Shown here in pieces: positions 48,601-61,300 of a stretch of 64,000 nt of DNA (the stretch's first letter is position 1; each line of letters begins with the position of its first letter). Source of the stretch: Phoebastria nigripes. Taxonomy: Eukaryota; Chordata; Aves; Procellariiformes; Diomedeidae. Where the stretch lies: assembly GCA_035582835.1 (NCBI GenBank), contig JAYKAV010000444.1:432027-496026 (forward strand), read 5' to 3'. The translations under genes and the position numbers were made by a program. The notes under the pieces were generated by a model. It searched no databases, had not been told where the DNA came from, and worked only from the letters and a program-made list of their open reading frames with translations.

Positions 48601-51061
48601 GATTCCAGATCATGCCAAAAGGTTACTCAGGAGTGTGAGTGTTTAAATATTTTACCTAAGTTTTCTTTATCCCTGAAATGGGCACTAATTTGATCAGTGA
48701 AAAAGTCATTGGTTTTCTTACATCTCTAAGCTGATGCACACAAATTTCAATGCAAACATTTTTTTCATTGACATAACGCCTTCCCCCAGCCCCCTACCTC
48801 TTCTGTCACTGTTCACAGCCTTAGTTCTGTACCATTATCAGCACACACTAACTGCAAAGTGAAACTAACTGCTGTGGTTTTTTATTATCTGAGCTGCAAA
48901 AAAAGTAAACATACTGTATAATGTAGCTTCATTTTCTCTTGGGCTTTGAATTTCTTCCTGTGTGCAATGAAATGAATTCTCCTGTCCATGTGGCCTTCTA
49001 GTACAATTTTAAGTTGTCACTAACTGCTGACACAGCTGTTTGCAAAACATGGAATTTAGCAATCTCTGTCACTATTGATAGCACAAGAAAGTTAACTCTT
49101 TTAACATGATTTTAAAAGCAAATGCCTTTTAAATTGGTCCAGTAATTCAGAAACTTGTAAGACCTCACTATTCACTTCCCAACTAGTTCCCGCTCCATCT
49201 GATTTATTACAAATGACAGCATTGCACAATCTTTAATGATTCTGCTACCTGCAGAACACGGCATACAACCAGCCTGCAGGCACCTACCCTTTACAGGACG
49301 ATTATGATTGCTCTTGAAGACAGTTCAGCCTACCAAGGCAGAACGCACCTGCACAGGATGGAGGAGTGCTTTCTCCCTCTGTAGCTGCTACCTGCACTGT
49401 GGCTGGGTTACTTCTCCAAGACTTGACTTCCCTTGGCATTTTCATTTGACAGTGGGTGAACTTACCAAATTCAAGGTGATACATCTATCTGAAGTTTTAA
49501 TGCAGAGCCAATCACGTCATAACACAAAATAATAATAGAAGGAAATGAAAGCATGCAAACACAAAATATCTCCTTCAACACTCAAAAAACTACAGAAGTA
49601 ATACTCTTGCAAATGCCTCTAATATCTACATTTACAGGTCCACTTTATTGCAAAGGTTATACTCTGTAAAAACAGGCTTTTAGCTTAAAGGATATTAAGA
49701 GAAGTAAGTTTCCAGCCCTGCAGCTAGCCTTTCTCTAAGGGACCAGGTAGGGTGTAGCCGCTTGAGTAGAAGCATCATTGGCATCAGTAGGGCTATTTTA
49801 GCAAGGCAGGTAAGAGGGTCACAGGGTGGCTCTAAATATTTCAAGATTCCTGCTATGGCCTACTCTATGTATGGTTTCTATATAAATTTAGCTATTTCTG
49901 ATAGATTTGTAAGGATGTAGGCTGATTATTGAAGAGCTACAACTGACTGATATGAGTGGAACTATTAATATTAATCAATTAACATATGTATGTCTTTAAT
50001 GAATCAGGATCAGGTAGGTAATTAAGTGTAAACCTCAAACACCAGGCAAACATGTATCCTTTTTATAAAGACTTATTACTAGAAATCACACTGCTTGTAG
50101 AAGACAGGCTTTGTACTTGTTCTACAGGCTCATCGAGGTCAGAATATTTTTCCTTAATTATGGAATACCAGATCTGACCTCATATTTAGTTACAGTGCTG
50201 GGTCAAAATTCTTGTCCTTTTAGAGTGTTAAATATAAGAAGTTGAGGAGAAAAGAACACTGCAGGAAAAAATCTGCTATATTGCAAGGACACCTTAGTAT
50301 TCAAGTACACAATTTCAATGAGAACAAAGACATAGACATATTTAACGGTATCTCTGACCAGGGCATGCAATCAGATAAGTGGCCAGAAAAATGAGTATGT
50401 CATGTGGATCTGACCTCATCCATACTTTTGAACTCCAGAGATACACTCCTCCCCCACCCACCCCCCAAATTTTATACTATAAGAAATATTTATTCATCCA
50501 AACCAGCTGTTTTTGGGTAACTTGGCTTTGCCTTGTGAATAGAATAAGGCTTAAATTGTGCATTGAAGTCAGGAGGAAAATCCTTCTCCCTCCATTGGAT
50601 CAAGAACAGGCATCCCCCTGGGAAAGAAAGGGAATTATTATTATTATTCCATCGAGGATCATATATTCTTGCAATAACACAGCAAGCAAAGTTACCTGCT
50701 ACTTGAAGCTACAGACGCAACACGACAAGTGACCTTAGTCTATCTACAAGTGCCTCATGGGACAGGTGGAACTGCTATTTTAAAAGATAAAACTTTTTAC
50801 TATAGGGGACAAACAAGGAAAGCAAAAAAATTAAGCGAAAATTATTTTTATTCACAATTATACTTGGTGTAAGAGATGTAAAATGCAAGGTTGCCTTGCA
50901 GTTATTTAATGACAGAGGGCACATTCATCTGTATGGCCTCCAATTTCCCCCTACAGAANCTATAACATTAGAGCTGCATCTGTTGAAGACTTAGTATTTA
51001 CTGACAGTTTTTATGCGGCAGCATTTGGATGGTCTTAAACTTGTATAATGTTAAATGTAAA
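45641..51061. other. DNA upstream of the CpG island, no supported gene
   Basis: Sequence turns AT-rich again past about 46,000. A 399-codon plus frame spanning the island (44,784-45,983) is a product of stop-poor GC-rich DNA and is not called. A poly-A run at about 47,050-47,064 and short frames complete the picture. Confidence 0.5.
50633..50648. repeat. (ATT)n microsatellite
   Basis: About five perfect ATT units. Too short to be highly unstable. Confidence 0.9.
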
Positions 51062-51212
51062 GGGTGCGCTACCTAATGGTTAAGGCAATAGTCTGGACAC
51101 CTGAGTTGATTCCTATTCTGCAGAATTTATCTCACTCTGTTTGACTTTCCTCTGAAAGATGGGAAAAATAGCACTTTGCTACCTCACCGTGGATGTAGTT
51201 TAAAGGTGTTCA
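51062..51212 (+). mobile_element. MIR/tRNA-derived SINE, plus strand
   Basis: GCGCTACCTAATGGTTAAGG resembles a tRNA A-box region (the 'tagtggttaaggc' of MIR-type SINEs). It is followed by ACACCTGAGTTGATTCC in B-box position, then CTCTGAAAGATGGGAAAAAT ('catctgtaaaatggggataat') and GCTACCTCACCGTGGATGTA. The whole order of a MIR-type element is kept, which is more complete than the other copies here. No open frame is expected. Confidence 0.75.
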
Positions 51213-54200
51213 AATGTTTAGTTCACAAGGTCCAAACGAGTAACAAGGCTAGATATGGCTGTAAGTAAATATTTTTAAGAGCAAAAGGAATTAATACTAA
51301 TTTAATGTTAATTATTTTAAACTGTTTATCAGTCTCATTCAGATCTGGAGTTTCACTAAAAATTTTCATCTAAATACTGTATTCCATTTTCTGGCCAGCT
51401 GTATAATTCCCATTAATCATTCTCCCCAGTAAAAAGGTTTCAATACTTTGCCCTTAATATGGTACAAGTGCAAGATCAATATTGTATGAGATATTCAGAC
51501 ACTACATTAAGAACAGCATTATAAATACCTAGCTAGAACATAAAAAAAGAGTGCTTTCCACTTCAGCTGTGCAAAAGTAAACCCTTGAATTTGCAACAGC
51601 TGTATTAACCTCTTAGGAGAAGATTCACACATGTATTTATGCACCTTTATGGAGCAGAAGCATTACTCAGTGATTCATAAGACACTCGTCTTATCCCGTA
51701 AGTGCTCTGGCACCCACAGGACTACAGGCATCTTTAAATACAGAATGCCTTTCTTAAGTATGCAGAAAATAACAAGTTTGGTGTTTATACGTTTCACTCT
51801 GCAAAGCTGTTACAAATTCTCAGGCATGGCAGCACTGAGCAGCGTGGCCCTTCTAAGACTCATTCTTCACGCCCTCTCTCTGCCATGTCATTAGGTCCAT
51901 TTTAGAAATTCTCACTAAATTCTAACATGGAAGCTGCAAGAAAAATCATGTCAAATCAATTTCAAGTTTATCTTGATCACTGGATGACTGATGTGTTCTC
52001 AATTTCAAAATATTTCTCCATTATCAATTACATTAAATATACATTGCTGAGAGACTCCATTTGGTATGACTGATATAATTTCATTTATGATTTAATTGCG
52101 ACACCAAGCCACTTGTAAATAGACTGAGGTCAGTTGTCATGACAAGCACATATCCATGTCATATTTTGCATCAGTGAAATTGCATATAATCACACAAATA
52201 AAACTATAGGTCAAGCAGGCTTTACCTTTTAAAGTAAAAATTCTACCTGTTCCACATAGCACTTGACAAGTGTGTATCATTATGGCTATCTCCCTAGTTT
52301 GAAAAACAGGCAGAAAAGTTAAATATAAAATAACAGAAGCTTAAGCTAATTCCATGTGATCACAGTCTTCATTTAGGAATATTCAGACACCTTGAAACTT
52401 CTAGTAAGAGCTCTAGCTGCACATTTTTCACTGTACTTACAGATGATACTAAAGGCAAGATTAATTATCTACGTGCTATTAATTCTCATTTTCATGTCCC
52501 GTACCTCCATGGCACATATTCTTCTTCCACAGTAAGCATATTTTACCATTTGTGGAAGTCAACCAGGTCAAGATCCTGACCTTTCCATTTTTAAATGCTG
52601 TTTTTCCATGGTACTTTATACGAAGTGTACTTGGCATTGAGGATTGCATTCCAAGAGACTTCTTTTTCTTTTCTAAACACACAGTCTGCTTGATTTTTCT
52701 ACTGCCTGAAATGATTAGTAGGATGGGTCTCATGACCTCTAAATTTCATTTTAAAATGCGTTTAGCCTGCTACGTCACAGGTACAAATTCCCAATGGAAA
52801 TGAACTGGGGTGAGTGCTGAATGCAACCATAATTGAATGGGTAATCCTCTTGGGTGAAAGCTGGATGCTTTGCCATATTTTCCTTTTTACAAACAGATAC
52901 TGCAGAAATCTCCTCTCCTTCATGAAAATGCAGAGCACATAGACTATAAAGTCTATAGTATAAAAATAAACAGCAAAACCAGCCAACCTCTCTTTACCTC
53001 TGCCAAACCTCTTGGGCATTGCATATACACAAATGCAGTCAACTCCTTTGAAAAGGGAGACAATAACCATAATCAAATAATGAACCAGACAATACAAGTA
53101 AGGCAGAAAGGCCAGTATATAGTTTGGTCATTTTAAAAAAGCTGGAAGCAGGTTTCAATAGAGTACAGGTCTAGTTCAAAGCAGTAGGAAGTAAAGCCTG
53201 AGCCTACCATTGCCCACTTCATGTTGTGGTTGGTTAGGGTGCAGAAAGATCCCTATAGCAATGTACTGCTGCCAGGGCCAGGAGCAGCGGTGGGAAACGG
53301 CTACCCTGGAGACTGCAAATTCTGCATGGCAGAACATGAGTGAAAAGGATAAATCTATGGGACATGATTCAGTACCTTCTTTTGGGGAGGAAGGAAATTT
53401 TTTTTGCTTTTTTGCTCCATTTGAGAAAAAAAATGGAAGAGTGGATGCAAATCTGCCTGCTGGAGTTTGCAGACAGAGCACACCACTTGTGAAGGAGGTT
53501 GAACAGGGAATGCATCCCACCAGCTTGCGCATCCCTAACTACAGCCAGTGGCAGCACTCTCCCCTTATCTTTGCCTTCTTCCCACCGTCTTCCATTGGTA
53601 AATTCTGCCTGCGCAGGTGGAGGAATTGTCCTCAAATGTCACAGGAAAAGCAGAGGCCTTTCCTCTGCTCCCTCTGAACTGCTGTTCTACCACCATGCCA
53701 GAAAAGCAACTAGGACCCACTGCACCAGCCCAAGCCCTCCCGACTGTTGGGCTGTGCCACAGCAGGCATCTCTGCCTTCAGTGCACAGTCTAGTCCCTAC
53801 CACAAACACACACACGCTGGCTCTTAAAGCCCGCTCCTCGAAGTGGAAACATGGCCACATCGTGTGGTTTTGGGGTAAGTTTTGTCTTCTATTTCTCCTC
53901 CTGCTTCTCACACAAAGTGTTTGAAATCACTTTTGGTTTCGCTACATGCACAAACACCGCCTGTGAGACCAAGTCTCCCCGCTCACTTTGCCACCAAAAT
54001 GCAGAAAGATTTAAGGTGCCTCCCACAGCCCCTCTGGAATCTTGTCTGGACACTGCAAAAACACCATTGCAGAGATGACTTATTTGTGGAAAACACTCAG
54101 AATAGTTTTGAAGAACAAATTGATGTAATCTGGTACTCTGTAAAACATCCAGAGACCTGCATTTTCCAAGCTAGAAGACTCTTGGGCCCACCCCCACTTC

Positions 54201-57069
54201 TGAGTCAGACTAATTGAACAAAGCGCTACACCATAAACATGTGTCAGAAAAAAAACGTAAACAGGCATTCTGAAATTTACTTCCTAGAGGTTTATTTTGC
54301 CAAAGGTTGCTGCTTTGTTCTTCCCTCACACGGCAGCTTGTGGAATAAAAAGGGAAATAATCAAATTATCTTCCCTGTCTCCCTCATACCCAGTCACAAA
54401 CAGGTCAACCCCCAAAAAAATCTCAACCCTCAAGGATGCATTGGCAGGAGAAAGAGGGGAAAAGGTCCTCACTGAAGTATAAACTCTTTGCCTAGCAGCT
54501 GATTATAACCGATTTATGTAAGTGAAAATCTGGAGTTTAATCTAATTTCTGTGAGTTTAGAAGCTGCCTCTGTGTCCGATTTGCTTGTATCATATAAATA
54601 TTTAAAGTTTGTATGCCTTTGAGCAATCACTTGCTATTTACAAACAACAACACTAGAATGGCAATAGGCTTACTTTTAATTTAAATTTAGATGCATAATA
54701 AATTAAAATGACTGATTGTATTTTAAACAAAAATCCTTTTCACCTATCCAGCAATGGGGTCAATTTGAGGTCAAGCTCAGGTTGTAACTCATACGATGTA
54801 AATGAAAGCAGCAGGCAGTGTGAGCATATTACACACTGGAGAATCAAACTTCTTCTTTCTGATGGATTTCCTGAATCTTTGGGGGTGTATGATAACATCT
54901 ATAAATAGCAGTACTAATACAGTAACAGAGTACAAAAGTACTAATAATATTAGGAAGTAATTTGTTATAAAATGAAAGCACAGATGGGCATGATAGCTGC
55001 ATAACTTCTTGTGGAGACAGCTACCCAAGGAAACAAACTGAAAATCTGAACATGAACTTTTGCCAACATCAGTCAACGTAAAATAATTCCATCCCACTGA
55101 CTGTAACAATGGCAGGTGCCAACATCTCTCTCCTTTTTCTGTACTCATAAATAAAAACATTCAACAAGATGGAATAAGAAGTACTCTGCTTAGGGTAACT
55201 CTATATACTTAACGTAACTAGAGAAGAGTGTTGAAAAACTGTCCTGCAACTATACTCTGAAGCGGTTATCAGATTCTTGATTTTAGTTGATAGTAACGAT
55301 ACATCACATTATGGAGACTGATCAAATCTCATTAAAGTTAATCCACTAATTTCACTGGGCTTTGGCATTCTTCCCTGCATAAGCAAAAAGATTCCAACTT
55401 ACCACTGAAGTACATTTTTAATATGAGGGACAAACTCTCTCCTGAAATGCACACATGTATTCTCATAACATTACTTATAATGTTATAATAAGTAACATTA
55501 ATAGAAGTTAAATTAATGTGGCAGGGGGGAAAGATCCGGCCATACCATTTAAGAGAAGATTTTTTACAGTAATTACCACTTCCTTTTATCTATATGCTAC
55601 CTTTTACTTTACCATCCGTGCAGTGGAACATAGAGCCCCTCATTTCCCCAAGTGCAGAAAACAAACTAAGTTTAAAAGATGGCCTTCACTGGTACCTCCT
55701 ACAGTGAAATCAGTCATGTAGAATGTTTTTGGTCCAGCTTTTGCCCTCAGCACCCGTGATAATAAGCCACCTGTTTTTTTACATTTACTTACTGCAACAT
55801 TTATTATCAACTGTGACAGATATTCCCAGCAGGTCCAATCACTGTAGCATCCAGGTCCAAATGATGTCTCTCAGCAGTTTATAAGGCAACAATCAACTGG
55901 GAATAACTCATGGGGGGATCAGAGAGAAGGGAATAGAAATGACATGCTTCCCTCCTACCCACATCTGGAGAGCTGATGGGACTAGGAAACTGAAAATGCT
56001 TTGGCACTGCAAGGAGCAGGTGGAGTGTAAAAAGCAGACCTAGATGCTGAGAAGGTGCCATTTTCATAAAAAATTGTTCTTAAAAGACGACTACATTCAG
56101 AAAGCTGAAAAAAGATGCAACTTTGAATGTGTAACACTTAAAGAGCATTAAAAATATCAGAAAACACAAGTATTACAGGCTGCATTAATGTACTACCTGG
56201 GATTTGATACTGCACATGCACACAGGCATATACTGTGTATGAATTTCTCCTAGATCGGTGGGGTGAGTAGCCAGATATCAAACTCTCAACAAAAGTCTCT
56301 AGCATCAGCATCTGCCTACATGGTAAGCTGCCCAGGTGGCTTTGGCTGTGCCCCTTGCAATTAGGCTGCTGCTCTGTTTTCTGAGCTGCTTGGTCTTCCT
56401 TAAGGCCATTTCTTCAACTTTTCTTTGGAATAAGACATTTTCTCCTTCCTCAGCCATAAGATGATACAGATCTGTGACACTTAATAGCTCCTTTGAGAGA
56501 TAATAGCAAAAGCATCAGGGGCTAACATCAAGATTACTTTTATGACTAGAATGTAATTATTTATCACTAATGGCACATTAATAATTATACTTCTCTGAAT
56601 CCCCAGTTTAACATGCAGGGAGTCCCTGACTGTGTCCTTAAATGTTGTTTTTATGTGGCCCCCAACAGCTTAAAACTTCTAGGCCCAATTTCTCATCACG
56701 TTACACTTACATAGAAGTGGAATGATGCATGCAAATCAGGCATAACACATGCCATAAACAAAAGCATGGATATTACCAGTCTGTCCCTCCTCCATAGGCT
56801 CACACTGTAAAGTCCCTCTTTAAAGCTCTATCCCTACCCAGATTTCGCTTGGGGTAGCGACACTTGAGTTTTTGCCAGCTGATTAGTCACAGGTGGGAGA
56901 TGAGCTCTGCCCCTGTAAATGGTTTCCCACCTATAGTGCTAAGTTACAATTAGATGATTAAACCAGAAAGAATATTAATAATCCATTAATACTAAAAACC
57001 CAATTCACTTGTCATTATTTATTCCATTTCGCATTCTCTTTTTCCCTCAACTTGCCTCAGGTTAGGTAA
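51213..57069. other. Intergenic or non-coding DNA
   Basis: No supported gene. Plus frames of 155 and 141 codons overlap at 53,210-53,924 and are followed by a donor-like GG|GTAAGTTTTG at about 53,874, so a non-coding plus-strand transcript is conceivable, but there is no matching acceptor or protein motif. A near-perfect short palindrome lies at 55,468-55,496. Confidence 0.5.
55468..55496. repeat. Short AT-rich inverted repeat
   Basis: TTACTTATAA and its near reverse complement TTATAATAAGTAA face each other across TG. It is a possible cruciform, though such structures are common in AT-rich DNA. Confidence 0.7.
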
Positions 57070-57850
57070 GGAAGTCTTTATGTAGACAAGACATGTATGG
57101 TCATAGGGGTCACAAGAGTTCATCTAGTTTCCTTTTCAGAGGCAGGGTCAAGGGTATCTCCAAGCCATGGTATTATGTCCCTTCCCTCCACATACCCTCT
57201 GCCTTCTTTTCTTCCTGGACTAAACTCTCTGGTTTTTATCATCACTAAGAGATTTGCCTTTACAGTAACATCACCATCTTGGTGTACCTATCCAGGTGCC
57301 AGACACTCCCTGCATCTTTCTGCTGCTCGGCTAGTTACTCTCCCATTTCATATTTGTGCATCTGATTTCTCCAAAATGCAATGCTTTGGACCTGGACTGA
57401 ATGTCAAGCGGTGAATTTCAGACCATTTCTTAAATTTCTGAATATTGTTATCTTCTGCATCAAAGCACTTGCAACCCTTCCCTGCACAGCATCATCTACA
57501 AATGTTAATAGATCATCTTTGTTCTACTCTTATGTCACTAGTGAAAATATTAATTACAGTTAGGCTGAGGACAGCTCTCTCTTGAAATTTCCTCCTGTTT
57601 TAGCAAACCAATTGATACCTAACCTTTGGATAGTTTTCAACCGGTTCCGTACTCAGCTAATGATGATTTCATCTAGACCATGCTGCCTTACCCTGTTTAT
57701 GAGAATGTCATGTGGGAATGTGTTATGACTCTCATCAGATATAGCACGACCCTGCTCTGGAAGGCCAGTTGGTCCGTCAAAGAAGAAAATTTCACTGTCT
57801 GAATGCCTATGTTTTGAGAAATCTATTGCGTAGGCAATCTGGGCTACACA
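57070..57850 (-). mobile_element. Decayed CR1 LINE with reverse-transcriptase segment, minus strand
   Basis: The minus strand translates in pieces into CR1-type reverse transcriptase in the correct order. First comes FFFDGPTGLPEQGRA, equivalent to the CR1 'FYDxxTGLxDEGRA' block. Then come FPHDILINRVRQHGLDE, FVDDA in the position of the catalytic F-A-D-D box (alanine replaced by valine), and NLRNGLKF where CR1 has 'NLMKFN'. Frames change and stops intervene between blocks, so it cannot make a protein. The part left of about 57,330 is only loosely alignable. The element reads away from the window's right edge toward the left. Confidence 0.8.
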
Positions 57851-58224
57851 GTGCACAGAGAAGAAACAAGATGCAAATGATTCATATGCCTCTCCTCTTC
57901 TGGGTAATTGCCAGTACCTCTAGTTTTTCATACCCTCTCTGTCTCAATCCTTATTTGATTGCTGCGCACACCGAAAAGGCAACAGTATTCCAGCTTTGTA
58001 TTGCAGCAGTGAAATAGAGAGACTTGAGGTCATATGCTCCCGCCTTTCCCATGTCCTGTGACCAGCCTTACTGCCCATGCCCAAGTGCAGCTCCAGAACC
58101 TCCCTGCTTTTAAGTGACAGACACACAGTCACATAGTAATAAGGGACTGAAGAATTCTCAGGAAAAGTGGAAGGGTGCCGCAGACAGGCTGCGATGTCTT
58201 GGTGCGCTGCAAACACTCCAGTCT
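57851..58224. other. Non-coding DNA between two retroelements
   Basis: No gene is seen. Part may be unrecognised 5' sequence of the CR1 copy or SINE body. Confidence 0.4.
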
Positions 58225-58375
58225 GTAGGCTGGGTACCTCAACCCCATAGCCAGAGATTAAGGGCATTATCCTGGGAGAAAGGGGTTCAAATGAACTCAC
58301 CTAAACAGTAAGCTGATCTGAGAATTCCAGCATTTCAGATGAGTGCCCTAACCACTGAGCTGCTAGATAAGGCGT
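58225..58375 (-). mobile_element. tRNA-derived SINE, minus strand
   Basis: On the minus strand, CTAGCAGCTCAGTGGTTAGG followed by GCACTCATCTGAAATG matches the tRNA-like head of old amniote SINEs (A-box 'tagctcagtggttagggcac'). About 50 bases on, GTTCATTTGAACC lies roughly where a degenerate B box would be. The tail cannot be placed. A tRNA gene is excluded because no cloverleaf can be drawn. Confidence 0.65.
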
Positions 58376-61300
58376 GCATGCTATTTCCTTTCACTGTTGA
58401 GGGATATTCTCCACAACAACCCTGCCCCAAACTGTCAGGCAGACTTGGAAAGTATCAAACTGTGCTCTGCAGGTGAGTAACTCAGAAGGATGCAGACGGT
58501 GAATCCTAAAAGGGTTTAAGCATTACTTTTGTGCACTGGTACTTAATACTGCCTAGAATGAGATACTCTGGGGCGTCTCAAGAAGCCAAAATGTGATGAC
58601 TTAGGGCACTGGTATAAGTTTAGACAGCAGCAGGAGACTAGCAGAGTCAGTCTTCTGAATTTTAATTTTGTAGGGAAGTAGCAACCAGGTACTTCAACTT
58701 TAAATGGTGTTAAATCTCATAGTCAGTCAATGAGATTTTTACACTGTGCCACCTTTGTCTCATTTGGTGGGGGCACANAGCAGCTTTTGGTAGACACTTC
58801 AATAAATCAGCATTTTGAAACAGAGTGAGGAATTTCAAGTAACAATAAAAGCCAGTCAGATCCATATCCTTCCCAACACAATGCAGGGTAAAGGTTCAGA
58901 GTGAAAGCAGAGGCCTGGATGGGGGAAGAGAGTTAGGCACAGGTTCAAAGTAGTAAAATGGGCAGAAACATCTAATCAGTACCTATCCAAAGTAGCTAAT
59001 GAAGGAGATACAGCAATAGACAAAACAATTCCTGTAGAACTGTTTTAAGGAATAGGATCAAGGAAGAAACAATACAAGTTTGTTATGTTCTTTTTAAGGT
59101 CAAAGTCTGTCTATTTTACAATGAACATTGAGCTTGTCTCCTATCAAGACCACTGCATACTCTTTTTTCCAGACAGTTTGTAGCTAGCCCTGGATTTTCC
59201 CAAGAGTGGGAATACCACAGGAGGGCTGAAAGGAGTCTAGTACAGCCCAGCTACTCAAAAGCTAAAGCATTGATCATAACAATGCTTCAAGTTAACAGGC
59301 GTTCAGGTTCTTAGAGACACTGTATTTCTGTGTCTGGAAAACACTGGGATTTAATATGCTGGTTGAGGATTTCTATAATAAAAAAGAGTTCTGTTGAGAG
59401 ATGAGGGCAATAGGACAGCAAAAGGCCTGGAGTGAGCCAACTTCTATTAACAATGGAGAATTCAGAATTATGATGGAAAGATATCAAATACAGAACTCTT
59501 GCACGCTTAAATGCAGGAGTGAGATCCTGTACTGCACCACCATGAGAATGTGGTCTGTTTCCCAAAGATTTTCCACCATATGATTTATATACCTGCTCAG
59601 TTACCCTGCCAGAGAACTACATCCAGTTTGTAGAGGCATGGTGGAGATCAGTGTTTATACATGTGTTACAGTACTCTAACATTTAGCCATTCCTGTACAT
59701 GAGTTTTGGAAGATTAAGGATTTTAAGTCAGAGCCTAAAAAATATACCCCCCTCCCACACACATTGTCTTTATGTATAGATAGGACAGTAACATTCAAGA
59801 GTTGTCCTGCAGGCAACACAAACATTGGAGAGTAAAGTAAAATACAATATGCTGGAAATAAATAAAAGTTTAAGAGCTCTTCCCAGTGAAAGCTTTTCAA
59901 ATAGAAATATCATACACTTCAAAATTTTACATCACTTTCATTTAATATGAGAGGGAAAAAGTCAGACTGGTTAGAATTTGGAACGTTCTGCAATTCTTTA
60001 TTTTGCATTAAACTCAGCATATCATTGGGTAAATTAGCCCCNTTGATATCATCTTTCTGGTGAGAACGTGACATGTTTCATGTCTAGTTTTATACTAGAT
60101 ACCACATATTAGTCATGGTACCCCACTTCCTCCCAGTCCTTGCTTACTTACAATGATGATTGACTACTTTTAGTCTATATTTAACCCTCTATATTGTTTA
60201 TTATAGTCTTTAAACTGGTTGTCCACCCTATGGATACAACAAAATTGCCTTCTCAGCTTTTCATCTGATGTTTTCAAACTTTCTCTAAAGTTCTGAAGCT
60301 ACATACACATAAACACAAATGCCACATGCACACACATGCAACAGAAACACCAGTATTTGAGTCAGAAAATAACATTAACAAGGTGAAAAACAAGTGCATC
60401 TTGTTCTTCAGTGGGGCATCTCCTCTTAACATGGATTTATATGAAAAAATAAGCAGGAAATTACTTTCCCAAATGGTCAATATCAGAATACAGTACTTTC
60501 AGGTATGAAGGGAAGACTTGAAGGCAGGAAATTTGGTTTGGGATTCCAGCCTTGGCATGGATTTTTATTGCAAATTCCAGTGAATGACTTTGGACCAGAT
60601 CAAAAATCCAGTTAAAAACATAGCTGTACTACCTGACACAGAATACTTCAGCATTCTTGCAGAATGCCAAAATACAACGATATGTTCACTCTTTTTTTTG
60701 TGTGTTCTCTTTCTGTATTTCCACAGAGATCTGAATTATTTTTGTACAGTGGTAGGGCTTCACTGAGAGACAGAGGAGTTCCTGCTGCTTACAGTATAGC
60801 CAAAGGAATGGGAAACATGGGTTTGAAATCTCTCAAGAAGGGGAAAAACTGTTCCAATCTACTATTTTCTACACAATCAGTCCAAATGCAAAATACCAAA
60901 ATGCAAAGTAGTTTAAAGAGGACAGTTTAGGACAAGGAATTCCTGCACACCTTTTGCTTAAGAAAAGTGTTTTGAAACAAACACTTAGCCACAACTGAGC
61001 CTGCTCCTATCAACATGCACTATGTGCCCTCTGAGAAACATACTATTAGACAAACGGGGCATTATCAAATTGAGCAGGGCTGTCTGTGTTGCTTAGATGT
61101 TTAGGCAGCAGTTTGGCAGGGTTTGCAGCATCACAACTTTGCACTTAAATCACCTGAGCTCCACCTGGTTGCATGCTGGGTGGCAAATCCCTTTTTGGGA
61201 ACTAGCTTTAAATTCCCGCTGTGTTCAAACACAGCTCATGGTTAGTGGCCCCTCCAGGAAAGAGCCCACCGGCTTGGATTTTAACAGGCACAGTGGTGCC

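Noticed and set aside
53210..53924. Overlapping 155- and 141-codon plus frames
   Set aside because: No domain, overlapping frames on both strands, and no matched acceptor. The donor-like GTAAGT alone is not enough.
58344..58372. tRNA gene on the minus strand
   Set aside because: Only an A-box-like head is present. No anticodon or acceptor stem can be drawn, so it is a SINE head.
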